DNA of 64,000 bases from Aquibacillus salsiterrae (GCF_028416595.1 NZ_JAMQKC010000003.1:186001-250000); one strand, 5' to 3'. Counted from the first letter of the stretch, positions 27,629 through 37,280 are shown. The notes: generated from the letters alone by a model not told the origin. Numbers and translations are program-made.

Positions 27629-27658
27629 ATTATTAAATAGTTACCCATCGTTTGTCAA
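27629..27658 (-). promoter_or_regulatory. Candidate sigma-A promoter of topA
   Basis: On the minus strand a perfect TTGACA (27653-27658) is 18 bp from AATAAT (27629-27634). It lies in the 203-bp gap between dprA and topA and predicts an AT-rich leader of about 140 nt before the topA ribosome-binding site. Confidence 0.6.
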
Positions 27659-27686
27659 ACCTAAATCTAATTTCAAAAAGACAAAT

Positions 27687-28607
27687 TCAAGAAAAAATAT
27701 CAAAATCTGCTAAAAAGCGACACCATTTTTCCTTTCCAGCTTCCCAATCCTCTGAAATATCGTGGGTATTTTGTACTAATTTTGCGCCATCTTGAATCAT
27801 TTTATGACATCCACTTACATGGGTACTTAAAGGCGAGCCTGGGACAGCATATACTTCACGACCTTGGTCCAACGCTTGTTCGACCGTAATTAACGAGCCA
27901 CTTTTCGCTTTTGCTTCGATGACTATTGTCCCGAAGCTTAAACCACTAATAATGCGATTTCGTTCCGGGAAATGGTAACGAATAGGACGTACAGATGGGG
28001 GATATTCTGTCAGGACCAATTGTGTTTGTGTGAGACTTTCAAATAATTTTTTATGTTCGGATGGATATACATAGTCAAATCCGCCGCCGAGCACTGCGAT
28101 AGTGTAACCATGTTTTACTATAGCTAGTTCATGCGCTAACCCATCGATCCCCTTTGCCATTCCACTAACAATCGTCCAGCCTTGATCAATTAGCGGGCCA
28201 ATAATGTAATTAATTTTTGCCTTTGCTTCCTTTGATGGATATCTAGTGCCAACAACACTAAGTGAAGGGAAAAGAGAGAGTAATTGCAAGTTACCTTTTG
28301 CATACAAAACGATAGGAGGGTCTTGGATAGCTCTTAATGGTAACGGATAAAACGGATCATCAATCGTTATGATTGTGTAGTGATTGGAGTCGTTATAAAT
28401 AGTAGTCCAAGCCTCTGGGTCATGTAAATCTTTATACAACTGGTTGGCTCTTTCTACTTTCATTCCAAAGTAGTGGATAAAGTCTTGAGGAAGATAGGAG
28501 AAGAACTGGATGAGACTTGGATCACTCTTTAGCATTTTTCTTAGTACAGGCCTCGTCATTGCACGTGATTGATGCAAACAAATTAGCCGTGAGCGTTTAT
28601 TATTCAT
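27687..28607 (-). CDS. dprA: DprA (Smf), DNA-processing protein
   Basis: DprA loads RecA on incoming single-stranded DNA during transformation. I use ATG 28605-28607, with AAGGGTGAT upstream, giving 306 residues; an earlier start at 28676 would lie within the upstream repeat. The Rossmann-like core is evident (SVVGTRYPS, then GMAKGIDGLAH, ERNRIISGLS, VVEA-type strand). It lies between sucD and topA as in B. subtilis. Competence of this organism is not shown by the window. Confidence 0.94.
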   Translation of the reverse strand: MNNKRSRLICLHQSRAMTRPVLRKMLKSDPSLIQFFSYLPQDFIHYFGMKVERANQLYKDLHDPEAWTTIYNDSNHYTIITIDDPFYPLPLRAIQDPPIVLYAKGNLQLLSLFPSLSVVGTRYPSKEAKAKINYIIGPLIDQGWTIVSGMAKGIDGLAHELAIVKHGYTIAVLGGGFDYVYPSEHKKLFESLTQTQLVLTEYPPSVRPIRYHFPERNRIISGLSFGTIVIEAKAKSGSLITVEQALDQGREVYAVPGSPLSTHVSGCHKMIQDGAKLVQNTHDISEDWEAGKEKWCRFLADFDIFS

Positions 28608-28638
28608 ATTAATCACCCTTAAATAGATATACTTTCTT

Positions 28639-28720
28639 AAGAAAAGCGTAAGCGCCTTGGTAGACCCGACAGGCATAAGTCAATCGTCGACGTGGCGGTC
28701 TTTGCCACAGAAGTGATTAA
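28639..28720 (+). repeat. Intergenic hairpin repeat, copy lacking the right end
   Basis: The copy begins AAGAAAAGCGTAAGCGCC at 28639-28656 and includes the apical GTGGC/GCCAC stem, but it stops before the GGCGCT-CTAGAC end. It lies between dprA and the sucD terminator. Confidence 0.75.
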
Positions 28721-28744
28721 TTGATTTACTTTCTTATCTTATAG

Positions 28745-28780
28745 AAAAAGAGCTGACTCTAATTTATTAGAGCCAGCTCC
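28745..28780 (-). terminator. sucCD terminator
   Basis: GAGCTGACTCTAAT (28750-28763) and ATTAGAGCCAGCTC (28766-28779) form a 14-bp stem with one mismatch, with a T-run on the minus-strand side. It lies just after the sucD stop and is a textbook intrinsic terminator. Confidence 0.9.
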
Positions 28781-28790
28781 AATCATTAGT

Positions 28791-29693
28791 TTAGTGTGTT
28801 TTACATTTCTCTAACAAGCCATTCTCTTTCAAAACTCCAATCATTGTTTCACCCATTACAGACGGAGTCTCAGCTACCTTAATTCCGCAGCTATTTAACA
28901 CTTTGATCTTTTCATCGGCAGTACCTTTACCACCTGAAATAATCGCACCAGCATGGCCCATACGCTTACCTGGAGGCGCAGTTGCCCCACCAATGAAGCC
29001 AACTACTGGTTTTTTCATATTCGCTTTCACCCATTCAGCAGCTTCTTCCTCAGCAGTACCACCGATTTCACCAATCATCATAACTGCTTCTGTTTCAGGG
29101 TCTTCATTAAACGCTTTTAATACATCAATAAAGTTCGTACCGTTTACAGGGTCCCCACCAATACCAACAGCAGTAGACTGGCCAAAGCCTTGTTCAGAAA
29201 GTTGATGAACTGCTTCGTAAGTTAGTGTTCCAGAACGAGAAACAACCCCGATGTGACCTTTTTTATGAATGTAACCAGGCATAATACCAATCTTACATTC
29301 TTCTGGTGTGATCACACCTGGACAGTTAGGTCCAACCAATCTCGTTTTCTTACCTTCCATGTAACGTTTTACCTTTACCATATCCATAACAGGAATATGC
29401 TCCGTAATACAAATCACTAAATCTAATTCAGCATCAACAGCTTCCAAGATTGCATCTGCTGCAAATGGTGCCGGAACATATATAACAGATGCGTTTGCAC
29501 CAGTAGCATCGACAACTTCTTTAACAGTATTAAATACAGGTACTCCTTCTACTTCTGTTCCACCTTTACCTGGTGAAGTACCGCCAACGATTTTTGTTCC
29601 ATATTCTAGCATTTGTTTTGTATGAAATAGGGCTGTTGAACCAGTTATACCTTGAACCAATACTTTGGTATCTTTATTAATGAAAACACTCAT
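28791..29693 (-). CDS. sucD: SucD, succinyl-CoA ligase alpha subunit
   Basis: SucD with SucC converts succinyl-CoA to succinate with substrate-level phosphorylation in the citric acid cycle. The 300 residues equal the B. subtilis length. The CoA-binding N-terminal domain and the GPNCPGVI motif (121-128) are clear, and the phosphohistidine is H247 in GHAGAII. ATG 29691-29693 follows an AAAGGA site. It is co-transcribed with sucC and ends at a strong terminator. Confidence 0.98.
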   Translation of the reverse strand: MSVFINKDTKVLVQGITGSTALFHTKQMLEYGTKIVGGTSPGKGGTEVEGVPVFNTVKEVVDATGANASVIYVPAPFAADAILEAVDAELDLVICITEHIPVMDMVKVKRYMEGKKTRLVGPNCPGVITPEECKIGIMPGYIHKKGHIGVVSRSGTLTYEAVHQLSEQGFGQSTAVGIGGDPVNGTNFIDVLKAFNEDPETEAVMMIGEIGGTAEEEAAEWVKANMKKPVVGFIGGATAPPGKRMGHAGAIISGGKGTADEKIKVLNSCGIKVAETPSVMGETMIGVLKENGLLEKCKTH

Positions 29694-29748
29694 TTATAGT
29701 CCGTCCTTTCTGTTTGTCGTTTGGTAGAATACCACCCACTCTAATCTA

Positions 29749-30909
29749 TTACTTAACTAATGCAACGATTTTTTCTGCACCATCAGCCATAGACTCTGCA
29801 GCAGTAATGTTAAGACCAGATTCAGCCAAAATCTTTTTACCTAGGTCCACGTTTGTACCTTCTAAACGAACAACAAGTGGGATCTCTAAGCCAACCTGTT
29901 TTGTCGCTTCGACAACACCTTCAGCAATAACGTCACACTTCATAATTCCACCAAAGATATTGACGAAAATCCCTTTAACGTTAGAATCGGACAAAATGAT
30001 TTTGAAGGCTTCGGTAACTTTCTCAGTAGTGGCACCGCCTCCAACGTCTAGAAAGTTAGCCGGGTCGCCTCCATAATGCTTCACAATATCCATCGTCGCC
30101 ATCGCAAGACCAGCACCATTAACCATACAGCCAATGTTACCATCAAGCGCAATATAACTTAAGTCATATTTAGATGCTTCAATTTCCTTTGGATCCTCTT
30201 CATCTAGATCACGATACGCTTGAATATCTTTGTGACGGAATAAGGCATTATCGTCAAAGTTTAGCTTAGCGTCTAATGCTAAAACATTTCCATCACCAGT
30301 CGTTACAAGAGGATTAATTTCAGCAATAGAGCAATCCTTCTCAACAAATACTTGATATAGACCAAGCATGAACTTTACTGCTTTAGAAATATACTCTTTA
30401 GGGATGTTAATGTTAAAAGCTAATCGTCTAGCTTGATAAGCACTTAAACCAACTACCGGGTCAATAACCTCTTTAAAGATTTTCTCCGGAGTTTCAGCTG
30501 CTACTTCCTCAATTTCTGTTCCACCTTCTTCAGAGGCCATCATTGTCACTCGAGAAGTGGCACGGTCTAATACTAAACCGATATAATATTCTTTGAGAAT
30601 ATCGCAGCCTTCTTCGATTAGTAACCGCTTTACTTCCTTGCCTTCTGATCCAGTTTGGTGTGTCACAAGCGTTTTTCCTAATATTTCATCCGCATATGTA
30701 CGCACTTCATCAAGGTTTTTAGCGACTTTTACTCCACCAGCTTTACCTCTACCCCCAGCGTGAATTTGTGCTTTAACAACCGATACACTGCTTCCTAATT
30801 TTTCAGCAGCTTCTACAGCTTCATCTACTGTATATGCGACATGGCCATTAGGCACAGCAACACCGTAATTGCGCAAAATCTCTTTGCCTTGATACTCGTG
30901 AATGTTCAT
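29749..30909 (-). CDS. sucC: SucC, succinyl-CoA ligase beta subunit
   Basis: SucC carries the nucleotide-binding ATP-grasp domain and the succinate site. From ATG 30907-30909 (GGAGG at 7 nt) it has 386 residues, about the B. subtilis length; an earlier in-frame start is rejected. [12 protein letters not shown] at the N-terminus, [13 protein letters not shown], and the C-terminal GGGATTEKV and NIFGGI motifs are family hallmarks. A promoter lies upstream at 30947-30974. Confidence 0.98.
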   Translation of the reverse strand: MNIHEYQGKEILRNYGVAVPNGHVAYTVDEAVEAAEKLGSSVSVVKAQIHAGGRGKAGGVKVAKNLDEVRTYADEILGKTLVTHQTGSEGKEVKRLLIEEGCDILKEYYIGLVLDRATSRVTMMASEEGGTEIEEVAAETPEKIFKEVIDPVVGLSAYQARRLAFNINIPKEYISKAVKFMLGLYQVFVEKDCSIAEINPLVTTGDGNVLALDAKLNFDDNALFRHKDIQAYRDLDEEDPKEIEASKYDLSYIALDGNIGCMVNGAGLAMATMDIVKHYGGDPANFLDVGGGATTEKVTEAFKIILSDSNVKGIFVNIFGGIMKCDVIAEGVVEATKQVGLEIPLVVRLEGTNVDLGKKILAESGLNITAAESMADGAEKIVALVK

Positions 30910-30946
30910 GTTCCATCCTCCCATCAAATAATCACTGCAAATTCAT

Positions 30947-30974
30947 TGTATAAAACATTGTTATAAATTGTCCA
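30947..30974 (-). promoter_or_regulatory. Candidate sigma-A promoter of sucCD
   Basis: On the minus strand TGGACA (30969-30974) lies 16 bp from TATACA (30947-30952). The start would be about 30 nt before the sucC ATG. I see no obvious CcpA or CcpC-like operator beside it. Confidence 0.45.
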
Positions 30975-31027
30975 TAGATTACCATTATTAATTATTGTGC
31001 CATGGCAAAAACATGTCTCTTCCAATG

Positions 31028-31306
31028 TCACTTTTTGTTAGACATTTCTTTATCTGCTTGATAAATAAAGGCAAAAACCTCGGCAACAGCTTGATAAAGC
31101 TCTTCTGGTATTTGTTGATGAACGTTTAGCTTAGACAGCAATTCAACTAGTGATGGATCCTCTTGAATAGGAATATCATTGGTAATAGCATGTTTAATTA
31201 TGTTATCAGCAACATGCCCTTTGCCTGTTGCCGTTATTGTTGGCGCATGCGTAGTTTCTTTATCATACCGCAGAGCTACTGCTTGTTTTCTTTTTTCTTC
31301 TGTCAT
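31028..31306 (-). CDS. ylqH: YlqH, FlhB C-terminal-domain-like protein
   Basis: This 92-residue soluble protein matches only the cytoplasmic C-terminal part of FlhB. Its start (QAVALRYDKE) aligns with FlhB just after the NPTH autocleavage motif (YAVAIKYDEE), and its end (ELYQAVAEVFAFIYQAD) aligns with the FlhB end (EFFQAVAEVLAYVYRLE). There is no membrane domain and no NPTH. The ATG overlaps the ylqG stop (ATGA, 31303-31306), so the pair is probably co-translated. The role is unproven. Confidence 0.9.
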   Translation of the reverse strand: MTEEKRKQAVALRYDKETTHAPTITATGKGHVADNIIKHAITNDIPIQEDPSLVELLSKLNVHQQIPEELYQAVAEVFAFIYQADKEMSNKK

Positions 31307-32868
31307 ATCTTAAAATCGACTCCTTGTTGATGCGGCGAAGATACTAGACTACTGTTTGTTCGATTGCTTGGAATTTCTTCGATTTTCTCAAATTTCACCG
31401 AAGATAAGTGATAATCCAGTTTTGCTAAAGAAGCCTTTAATATTGGACGATATGTAGCTAGAATAGGTTTTACTTTACTATTCTTATTTTTAACAGTCAT
31501 GTTAACAGACCGCTTTTGAATCTTCATATCAATGATTGTCTCTCCAATATTTTTTAAGTGCAAATAAAAGTAGATATGGCAAAAATCAGTATCTATCTTA
31601 TTCGAACTATTCTTTTTGCCTTTCATATTTAAATATACATCATTTAGTAGGCCTAACCGATTTCCAGGTAGTTGTAAAGAAAGACTTGATAAGAAATTCC
31701 CTTCTTCCACTCCAGTTAGTTGCATGCCGTTTATGGTATGAAGTAATCTCTCAAGTAAACTATTTTCTCCGGTACTTTTCATCGCTTGGATGACTAAAGA
31801 CTTCAATGTTTGTTCGTAAGCCTTCCCCTCGTTTTTTAACATGTTCCCTTCATGGTCAATTCCACTAAAAAAACGAAACTGTTTAAGATGAAGAAGGAAT
31901 TTATATTTCATGTCATCCCAACTATCTGTTGGAATACGGTCATACACCGTTAATAGTCGAACTAACTCTCTTTCTAACGATTCTGGTAACTTTTCACGGA
32001 GTAACGGGCGCAAATACTTCATTAGGTTGTTGGAATCCGCTTCACGCACAACAGGCTGTGTATCGCGTTTTTGATTTCCTTCCATACTTTGGTTTGTTAT
32101 GTTTTGGACCGTCTCTTCACCTAATAAAAGCTGACCACTAGATATGGTTCGACTAGAAAATAACTTTGCTTTAGTTAACAAATCGTCGAAAAGACCTTGT
32201 TCTTTTGAATGAACCAACGTACTAACTAGGGGCTCAGTTTCATAACTTGGATCTAGGACGAAAAGCTCGAGAAGCTGTCTTAAACTGCCTTCCGTATCGT
32301 TTACCTGATTGTACAGTTGTACTAATTGGTCTGTAAGCGATGAAGAGGATCGATGATGAATTGCTTGATAGACTGAATTAGTTATAGGCAACTCGTGCTT
32401 TAGCATTGTCTCAAGCGCTTGGAAAGATATTTCTTTTGCTGCTTGTCTAGAAAGTATTCCCACTAGTTTGATTAATGTTGCCTTATCGATAGGAATTTTA
32501 CGATCTATTAATCCTCTCACTAATCGTCGATTTTCTTCTGCATTTGTTAATCCGAATTCTAATAAAAGCTGCTCCACTTGATTACTACTTGTAATTGGTT
32601 GATTACTTATTACGCGTAAATGAGGTGCATTGCCTGTTGATTCGACTTGAAACCAATAATGTTTGTTCGAGCTTAAGGAAGCAAAAAGCTTTGCAACCAT
32701 AGGTTTACCAGCTAATATTATCTCCGCTTGGTTGTTGGGAAATAATTTTAACACCTTACCAATAAGTACTTGGCCTTCTTTTAATTGCACTTCCTTTGTT
32801 TTGGCATGAGTACCTTGTACAGCTTTACCTGGCAAACCACTTGTTCCATTAACATATAATCCAGCCAA
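31303..32868 (-). CDS. ylqG: YlqG, large hydrophilic protein with a FliK-like C-terminus
   Basis: YlqG is an uncharacterised 521-residue protein conserved next to ylqH in Bacillus. I see no membrane helix or catalytic motif. The C-terminal 150 residues (LNDVYLNMKG, then FYLHLKNIGETIIDMKIQ, MTVKNKN) read like the Flg_hook domain of FliK, and the N-terminal part is variable. The start is TTG 32866-32868, with GGGGGG about 7 nt upstream. Pairing with an FlhB-like fragment supports a secretion-related role; this is inference. Confidence 0.8.
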   Translation of the reverse strand: MAGLYVNGTSGLPGKAVQGTHAKTKEVQLKEGQVLIGKVLKLFPNNQAEIILAGKPMVAKLFASLSSNKHYWFQVESTGNAPHLRVISNQPITSSNQVEQLLLEFGLTNAEENRRLVRGLIDRKIPIDKATLIKLVGILSRQAAKEISFQALETMLKHELPITNSVYQAIHHRSSSSLTDQLVQLYNQVNDTEGSLRQLLELFVLDPSYETEPLVSTLVHSKEQGLFDDLLTKAKLFSSRTISSGQLLLGEETVQNITNQSMEGNQKRDTQPVVREADSNNLMKYLRPLLREKLPESLERELVRLLTVYDRIPTDSWDDMKYKFLLHLKQFRFFSGIDHEGNMLKNEGKAYEQTLKSLVIQAMKSTGENSLLERLLHTINGMQLTGVEEGNFLSSLSLQLPGNRLGLLNDVYLNMKGKKNSSNKIDTDFCHIYFYLHLKNIGETIIDMKIQKRSVNMTVKNKNSKVKPILATYRPILKASLAKLDYHLSSVKFEKIEEIPSNRTNSSLVSSPHQQGVDFKI

Positions 32869-32883
32869 AGCTTTCCCCCCTAC

Positions 32884-33660
32884 TTACCGTTTCGTTAAAG
32901 TATGGATTGGTTCAAATGATGTTCGATGATAAGGACAAATACCAAATTGTTCAATTGCATCCAAATGGTCTTTTGTCCCATATCCCTTATTAGACGCGAA
33001 ATGATACACCGGATAAACTTGATCGATTTCCGCCATCCACCTGTCTCTTGTTACTTTCGCCAAAATGCTTGCTGCTGCAATCGATACACTCAATTGATCT
33101 CCTTTGACGATTGACTTACTCGTACACGGTAAATCGTCCAGTGGTACAGCATCGATTAAGACATGATCTGGGGTAGGATCCAGTAATTGAATTGCTTTTT
33201 TCATCGTTTTTTTTGTTGCCTGATAAATGTTAATGGCATCGATTTCATCATTATGTATCATGGATATTCCATACGAAACTGCTTGTCTGGTTATTTCATC
33301 ATAGAATTTTTCTCGTTGTACCTGTCTAATCTGCTTTGAGTCGTTAAGTCCTGCTAGATAAAAGTCTTGAGGTAGAATGACAGCTGCTGCCACTACAGGT
33401 CCAGCAAGCGGTCCCCGGCCTGCTTCATCGATTCCAGCTACATATATGTTTCCTATTTCATATTGAGCTTGTTCAAATTGCATCATGTCAAGAAAACGCG
33501 TATGTTCCTGCTCTTTTTTCTCTCTCATTTTTTCATATTGAGTTACTAGCTTTTGGACTCCTATTCGAGTATCAGATTTTAATTCATTTATCTCATTCAC
33601 AGGCAGTGTTTGACTTAGTAACGCTTTTTTAATATCAGCAATCGTTCGTTCTTTCCACAT
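32884..33660 (-). CDS. rnhB: RnhB, ribonuclease HII
   Basis: RNase HII removes ribonucleotides from DNA and RNA-DNA junctions. I start at ATG 33658-33660 (GGAG at 9 nt), giving 258 residues, near the 255 of B. subtilis; an ATG at 33703-33705 would add 15 residues with a weak site. The catalytic DE pair is in GIDEAGRGPLAGPVV. The HVLIDA motif and the SIAAASILAKVTRD motif follow. An N-terminal helical region typical of Bacillus RNase HII precedes them. Confidence 0.95.
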   Translation of the reverse strand: MWKERTIADIKKALLSQTLPVNEINELKSDTRIGVQKLVTQYEKMREKKEQEHTRFLDMMQFEQAQYEIGNIYVAGIDEAGRGPLAGPVVAAAVILPQDFYLAGLNDSKQIRQVQREKFYDEITRQAVSYGISMIHNDEIDAINIYQATKKTMKKAIQLLDPTPDHVLIDAVPLDDLPCTSKSIVKGDQLSVSIAAASILAKVTRDRWMAEIDQVYPVYHFASNKGYGTKDHLDAIEQFGICPYHRTSFEPIHTLTKR

Positions 33661-33917
33661 CACTAATTTCTCCATTTCTTTTATTACCTCAGTGTTTCGA
33701 ACCATATTAAGCTAGAAGCTGGTCATTATTTTCTTCGAGACGATCTTATTGGATTAATGTTAAATGGGGCATACTATTTGTCCTATGTTGACTATTATTA
33801 GAGATCAGCGAGCTTGATTGTCTTGGCAATTGTGTTTTGACTAGTATCAATGGGGTAATTTTCATCAAATAAAGGATAAAAATTCGAGGAACCGTCTGTA
33901 GTTCCAGGCGCTTTTCT
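33661..33917. other. Non-coding gap between rbgA and rnhB
   Basis: This 257-bp stretch holds no reading frame I can support. Its left end (33901-33918) has a remnant of the intergenic repeat start (AAGAAAAGCGCCTGG on the minus strand) running into the rbgA stop. I see no clear terminator with a T-run. Confidence 0.5.
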
Positions 33918-34763
33918 TCAACTCGGAATTTCCATCGTAAGTCGGCCTAATCTCCCTGTTCTTAAATCACGGATTACTACTTCAGCCGTTTTTTCCATGT
34001 TCACTCTACCACCACTTTCAAGACAACCACGTCGTTTTCCAATCGATTCAAAGATCTCAAGCATATCAGTCATTTCATTAGAAAGCTCATATCTACTTTG
34101 TAAAATGGACGGATAATTCTCTTTTATGAAACCAATGATAAAAACTGCAATATCATCTAAGTGTAGAAGCTGATCTTTAATCGTTCCAATTGCAGCTAAA
34201 CGATAGGCCACCTGTTCATCTTCAAACTTTGGCCATAAAATACCAGGGGTATCAAGCAATTCAAAGTCTTTTTTAACTTTGATCCATTGCTGAGCCGTTG
34301 TAACACCCGGACGATCACCGGTCTTTGCTATTTTTTTATTAGCGAGACGATTGATTAACGTCGATTTTCCTACATTTGGAATACCTACAATCATAGCCCG
34401 AGATGGTCTAGGTCGCACCCCTTTTTTTCGTAGTTTCTCCAGTTTTTCTTTTCCTAGTTCTTTTGCTTGTGTTATGACTTGTTGAATATCCTGTTTGTCT
34501 TGGACATCAACAGCAACAGCAGGAACCCCTTTTTTTGCAAAATAATTGATCCATGCCTCTGTTTGAACAGGGTCAGCTAAATCTTTTTTCATAAGGACCA
34601 TTAGTTTTGCTTTTTCTTGCAGTACGTCATGTAGCATAGGATTTTGTGAAGCAATAGGTGCACGCGCATCGACTAACTCTATCACAAAATCGACCAATTT
34701 TAGTTTTTCTTGAACCTCACGTCTTGCTTTGGCCATATGTCCAGGAAACCATTGAATTGTCAT
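33918..34763 (-). CDS. rbgA: RbgA (YlqF), GTPase for 50S ribosome assembly
   Basis: RbgA is a circularly permuted GTPase needed for a late step of large ribosomal subunit maturation. From ATG 34761-34763 (GAGG at 8 nt) it has 281 residues, close to the 282 of B. subtilis. The permuted order G4 (KKDLAD, about 59-64), G1 (GIPNVGKST, about 127-135), then G3 (DTPG) is visible, followed by a helical C-terminal domain. It lies downstream of lepB. Confidence 0.96.
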   Translation of the reverse strand: MTIQWFPGHMAKARREVQEKLKLVDFVIELVDARAPIASQNPMLHDVLQEKAKLMVLMKKDLADPVQTEAWINYFAKKGVPAVAVDVQDKQDIQQVITQAKELGKEKLEKLRKKGVRPRPSRAMIVGIPNVGKSTLINRLANKKIAKTGDRPGVTTAQQWIKVKKDFELLDTPGILWPKFEDEQVAYRLAAIGTIKDQLLHLDDIAVFIIGFIKENYPSILQSRYELSNEMTDMLEIFESIGKRRGCLESGGRVNMEKTAEVVIRDLRTGRLGRLTMEIPS

Positions 34764-34779
34764 TCGATTCACCTCACAA

Positions 34780-35337
34780 TTAATTTACAATACCAAAACG
34801 ATCAATTGGCCAATATCTAAACGATGCAACACCAACAAGTTGATCGATTGGAATAGGCCCGAGCATCCGACTGTCCGTGGAATTTCCTCGGTTATCCCCT
34901 AAGACAAATACATATCCTTTAGGGATTTCGGAATATCCTCCCGGTAGGTCTTCTAGCTTAAAATCAAAGGTATACGGTTGTTTACTAGAAAAACTGCTTT
35001 TGATTGAATTTAAATATGGTTCCTCGACTTCTTTCCCATCGATATATAACTTATCACCTTTCATTTCAACATATTCGCCCTCAAGTGCTATGACTCGCTT
35101 TATGTAATCTTTGTCAGCCGTTGCATGAAACACGACAATATCAAAACGATTTGGCTCACCGATAAGATAGTTTAATTTGTTAGCAATCATGTAGTCTCCA
35201 TTTTCTAATGTAGGAAGCATGGATGGACCATCTACTACAATTGGAGCGAAAAAAAACATTCGCACAATCAATGCAAGGACAGCAGCAAATAATAATGCTT
35301 TTATCCAATCAAACCATTCGTTCTTCTTTTTTTCCAT
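34780..35337 (-). CDS. lepB: Type I signal peptidase
   Basis: This enzyme cleaves signal peptides from exported proteins at the outer face of the membrane. The 185-residue Gram-positive (SipS-like) form has one N-terminal membrane helix (about 11-31). The nucleophile is S39 in GPSM and the general base is K80 in YIKRV; GDNRGNSTDSR is the box E motif. In B. subtilis 168 no signal peptidase gene lies between rplS and rbgA. It has its own promoter after the rplS terminator. Confidence 0.96.
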   Translation of the reverse strand: MEKKKNEWFDWIKALLFAAVLALIVRMFFFAPIVVDGPSMLPTLENGDYMIANKLNYLIGEPNRFDIVVFHATADKDYIKRVIALEGEYVEMKGDKLYIDGKEVEEPYLNSIKSSFSSKQPYTFDFKLEDLPGGYSEIPKGYVFVLGDNRGNSTDSRMLGPIPIDQLVGVASFRYWPIDRFGIVN

Positions 35338-35382
35338 TTTCTATTTTCCCTCCACATCTGCCAACTAGAGCCTTTAACTTTT

Positions 35383-35411
35383 ATTGTAAACCTTATGGCA
35401 TCCTTAGTCAG
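35383..35411 (-). promoter_or_regulatory. Candidate sigma-A promoter of lepB
   Basis: On the minus strand CTGACT (35406-35411) is 17 bp from TACAAT (35383-35388). It lies between the rplS terminator and lepB, so lepB can be expressed apart from the ribosomal genes. Confidence 0.5.
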
Positions 35412-35437
35412 CTAGATACTGGTTAAATCCAACTAAT

Positions 35438-35470
35438 AGAAAAGGAGCTTGACAATGCAAGCTCCTTTCA
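35438..35470 (-). terminator. rplS terminator
   Basis: AAAGGAGCTTG (35441-35451) pairs with CAAGCTCCTTT (35458-35468) around a six-base loop. The minus-strand product ends with a TTTTCTATT tail. It lies about 17 nt after the rplS stop. Confidence 0.8.
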
Positions 35471-35484
35471 CTATTACATTTTGA

Positions 35485-35829
35485 TTAACGAATTTCTTTA
35501 ATACGTGCTGCTTTACCACGCAAGTTACGTAGATAGTAAAGCTTCGCACGACGTACTTTACCACGACGGCTTACTTCAACTTTATCTATACGCGGTGAAT
35601 GTACTGGGAAAGTACGTTCAACACCTACACCGTAAGAAATCTTACGTACAGTGAAAGTCTCACTGATTCCGCCGTTTTGACGCTTAATGACTACGCCTTC
35701 GAATACCTGGATACGCTCACGGTTACCTTCCACGACTTTCACGTGAACCTTTACCGTGTCACCAGGACGGAAATCAGGATGATCAGTACGAAGTTGTTCT
35801 TTTGTAATCTCTTCGATTAAGTTAGGCAT
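35485..35829 (-). CDS. rplS: Ribosomal protein bL19
   Basis: bL19 lies at the 30S-50S interface. From ATG 35827-35829 (GGAG at 9 nt) the protein has 114 residues, close to the 115 of B. subtilis. The [20 protein letters not shown] and [25 protein letters not shown] regions are conserved. It is last in the rpsP-to-rplS operon and is preceded by a possible L19 leader. Confidence 0.98.
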   Translation of the reverse strand: MPNLIEEITKEQLRTDHPDFRPGDTVKVHVKVVEGNRERIQVFEGVVIKRQNGGISETFTVRKISYGVGVERTFPVHSPRIDKVEVSRRGKVRRAKLYYLRNLRGKAARIKEIR

Positions 35830-35839
35830 CCTGTCACAC

Positions 35840-35935
35840 TCCTTCCAAACCAATGCTCGTATTTTGAAAACAGATAAAACAGCGGAACATCGTTTATAAA
35901 ACCTAAGTTTACCTTAAGCACAACAAATAATATAC
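35840..35935 (-). promoter_or_regulatory. Candidate L19 leader (autoregulatory 5' UTR of rplS)
   Basis: B. subtilis and relatives carry an Rfam L19 leader in the trmD-rplS gap. Here AACGATG (minus strand, from 35888-35894) can pair with CATTGGTT (from 35848-35855), with one bulged base and one G-U pair. The resulting hairpin closes just upstream of the rplS ribosome-binding site. The position and pairing fit a ribosomal-protein leader; I could not align it to the Rfam model. Confidence 0.45.
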
Positions 35936-36001
35936 CATATTTAGAAAACTACTTCAAGCGCAACTTCATTCTACCATTATTTTAAGCTGCTGTTCAAACT
36001 A

Positions 36002-36754
36002 TTAGACAATAGAATCTGAATTTTTCAAGTCTTCCAATTGCTTTAGCCACGCTTTTTCCTCTTCTGTTAATGGATACTCTTTTAATAAATCTTTTCGACG
36101 TTCAAATGTTCGTTTCAAAGACTCCTTTTTTCGCCATTCTTCAATCTTGCCATGATGCCCAGAGGTTAACACTTCCGGGACTTTCATCCCCCTGAAATTT
36201 GCCGGTCTCGTATAGTGGGGGTGTTCTAGTAACCCTTGCGAGAACGAGTCTTGAGGTGCTGAATCTTCGTTTCCTAAAACACCTGGAAGTAGACGAATAA
36301 CACTGTCAATCACGACCATTGCCCCGAGTTCTCCACCAGTTAACACGTAATCGCCAATTGAAATTTCATCTGTTACTAACTGTTGTCTAATTCTTTCATC
36401 ATAACCCTCGTAATGACCACAAATAAAGATGAGATGGTCTTCTTTGGCTAGTTCGACAGCCTTTTTTTGATTGTAGGGCTGTCCTTGAGGACACATGAGA
36501 ACTATTTTTGGCTTTGTCTCTACCTCTTTTGTTATATCCTCTACAGCATCAAAAATGGGTTGTGGAGTTAACACCATACCTGCTCCCCCGCCGTAAGGAT
36601 AGTCATCGACTTTGTTATGTTTATTTTTCGTATAATCTCTGAAATTCACATAGTTGTAGTGGAATGCACCTGATTCCATGGCTTTCTTAAGGATGGAAGT
36701 CTGCAATACGCCTTCAAACATTTCAGGAAACAATGTTAATATATCAATCCGCAT
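36002..36754 (-). CDS. trmD: TrmD, tRNA (guanine-37-N1) methyltransferase
   Basis: TrmD methylates G37 of tRNAs that read CNN codons and prevents frameshifting. The 250-residue SPOUT enzyme has a trefoil-knot core, with [11 protein letters not shown] and [21 protein letters not shown], and the PHYTRP motif. Its ATG shares one base with the rimM stop (TAATG, 36752-36756). Order rimM-trmD-rplS is standard. Confidence 0.98.
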   Translation of the reverse strand: MRIDILTLFPEMFEGVLQTSILKKAMESGAFHYNYVNFRDYTKNKHNKVDDYPYGGGAGMVLTPQPIFDAVEDITKEVETKPKIVLMCPQGQPYNQKKAVELAKEDHLIFICGHYEGYDERIRQQLVTDEISIGDYVLTGGELGAMVVIDSVIRLLPGVLGNEDSAPQDSFSQGLLEHPHYTRPANFRGMKVPEVLTSGHHGKIEEWRKKESLKRTFERRKDLLKEYPLTEEEKAWLKQLEDLKNSDSIV

Positions 36755-37269
36755 TAGTCTAATAACCCTTCCATTGGTTCAATTACAATTTTGCTGTTAG
36801 CCACATCTACTTGCGTTACAACATCTTCAATGTATGGAATAAGTAAATCTTTTTGCTGCTCACGCTTTACAACCCAAACATCATTTGCACCCGGAGATAG
36901 TATTTCCTTAACAACACCAAGCACTTCACCTGACGTCGTTTCAACTTGACAGCCAATGATTTCATGATAGTAGAACTCGTCTTCATCTAAGGATGATAAT
37001 TGGTCTTGACTCACTTTTAACATACCTTCCTTAAACTTCTCCACATCATTAACCGAGTGATACGAGTCAAAATGTAATAAATCAAAATTTTTATGTTTTC
37101 GATGACCGTCTACAACTACTTCAAATTGTTCATCGTCCTTTGTAAACAAGAACAATCTTTGTCCTACTTGAAACCGTTCCTCAAAGTCTGTAATACGTAT
37201 AACTCTTACCTCTCCCTTAATTCCATGAGTGTTCACAACTTTTCCAACATTAAACATTTTCCTTTTCAT
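36754..37269 (-). CDS. rimM: RimM, 16S rRNA processing and 30S maturation factor
   Basis: RimM binds the 30S head with uS19 and promotes 16S maturation. The 171 residues contain the N-terminal RimM domain ([16 protein letters not shown]) and a C-terminal PRC-barrel ([18 protein letters not shown]). ATG 37267-37269 lies about 11 bp after the ylqD stop. It overlaps trmD by one base. Confidence 0.97.
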   Translation of the reverse strand: MKRKMFNVGKVVNTHGIKGEVRVIRITDFEERFQVGQRLFLFTKDDEQFEVVVDGHRKHKNFDLLHFDSYHSVNDVEKFKEGMLKVSQDQLSSLDEDEFYYHEIIGCQVETTSGEVLGVVKEILSPGANDVWVVKREQQKDLLIPYIEDVVTQVDVANSKIVIEPMEGLLD

Positions 37270-37280
37270 ACCGTCACCTA

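Noticed and set aside
28608-28676. N-terminal extension of dprA
   Set aside because: The added residues lie in an intergenic repeat; ATG 28605-28607 has a good ribosome-binding site.
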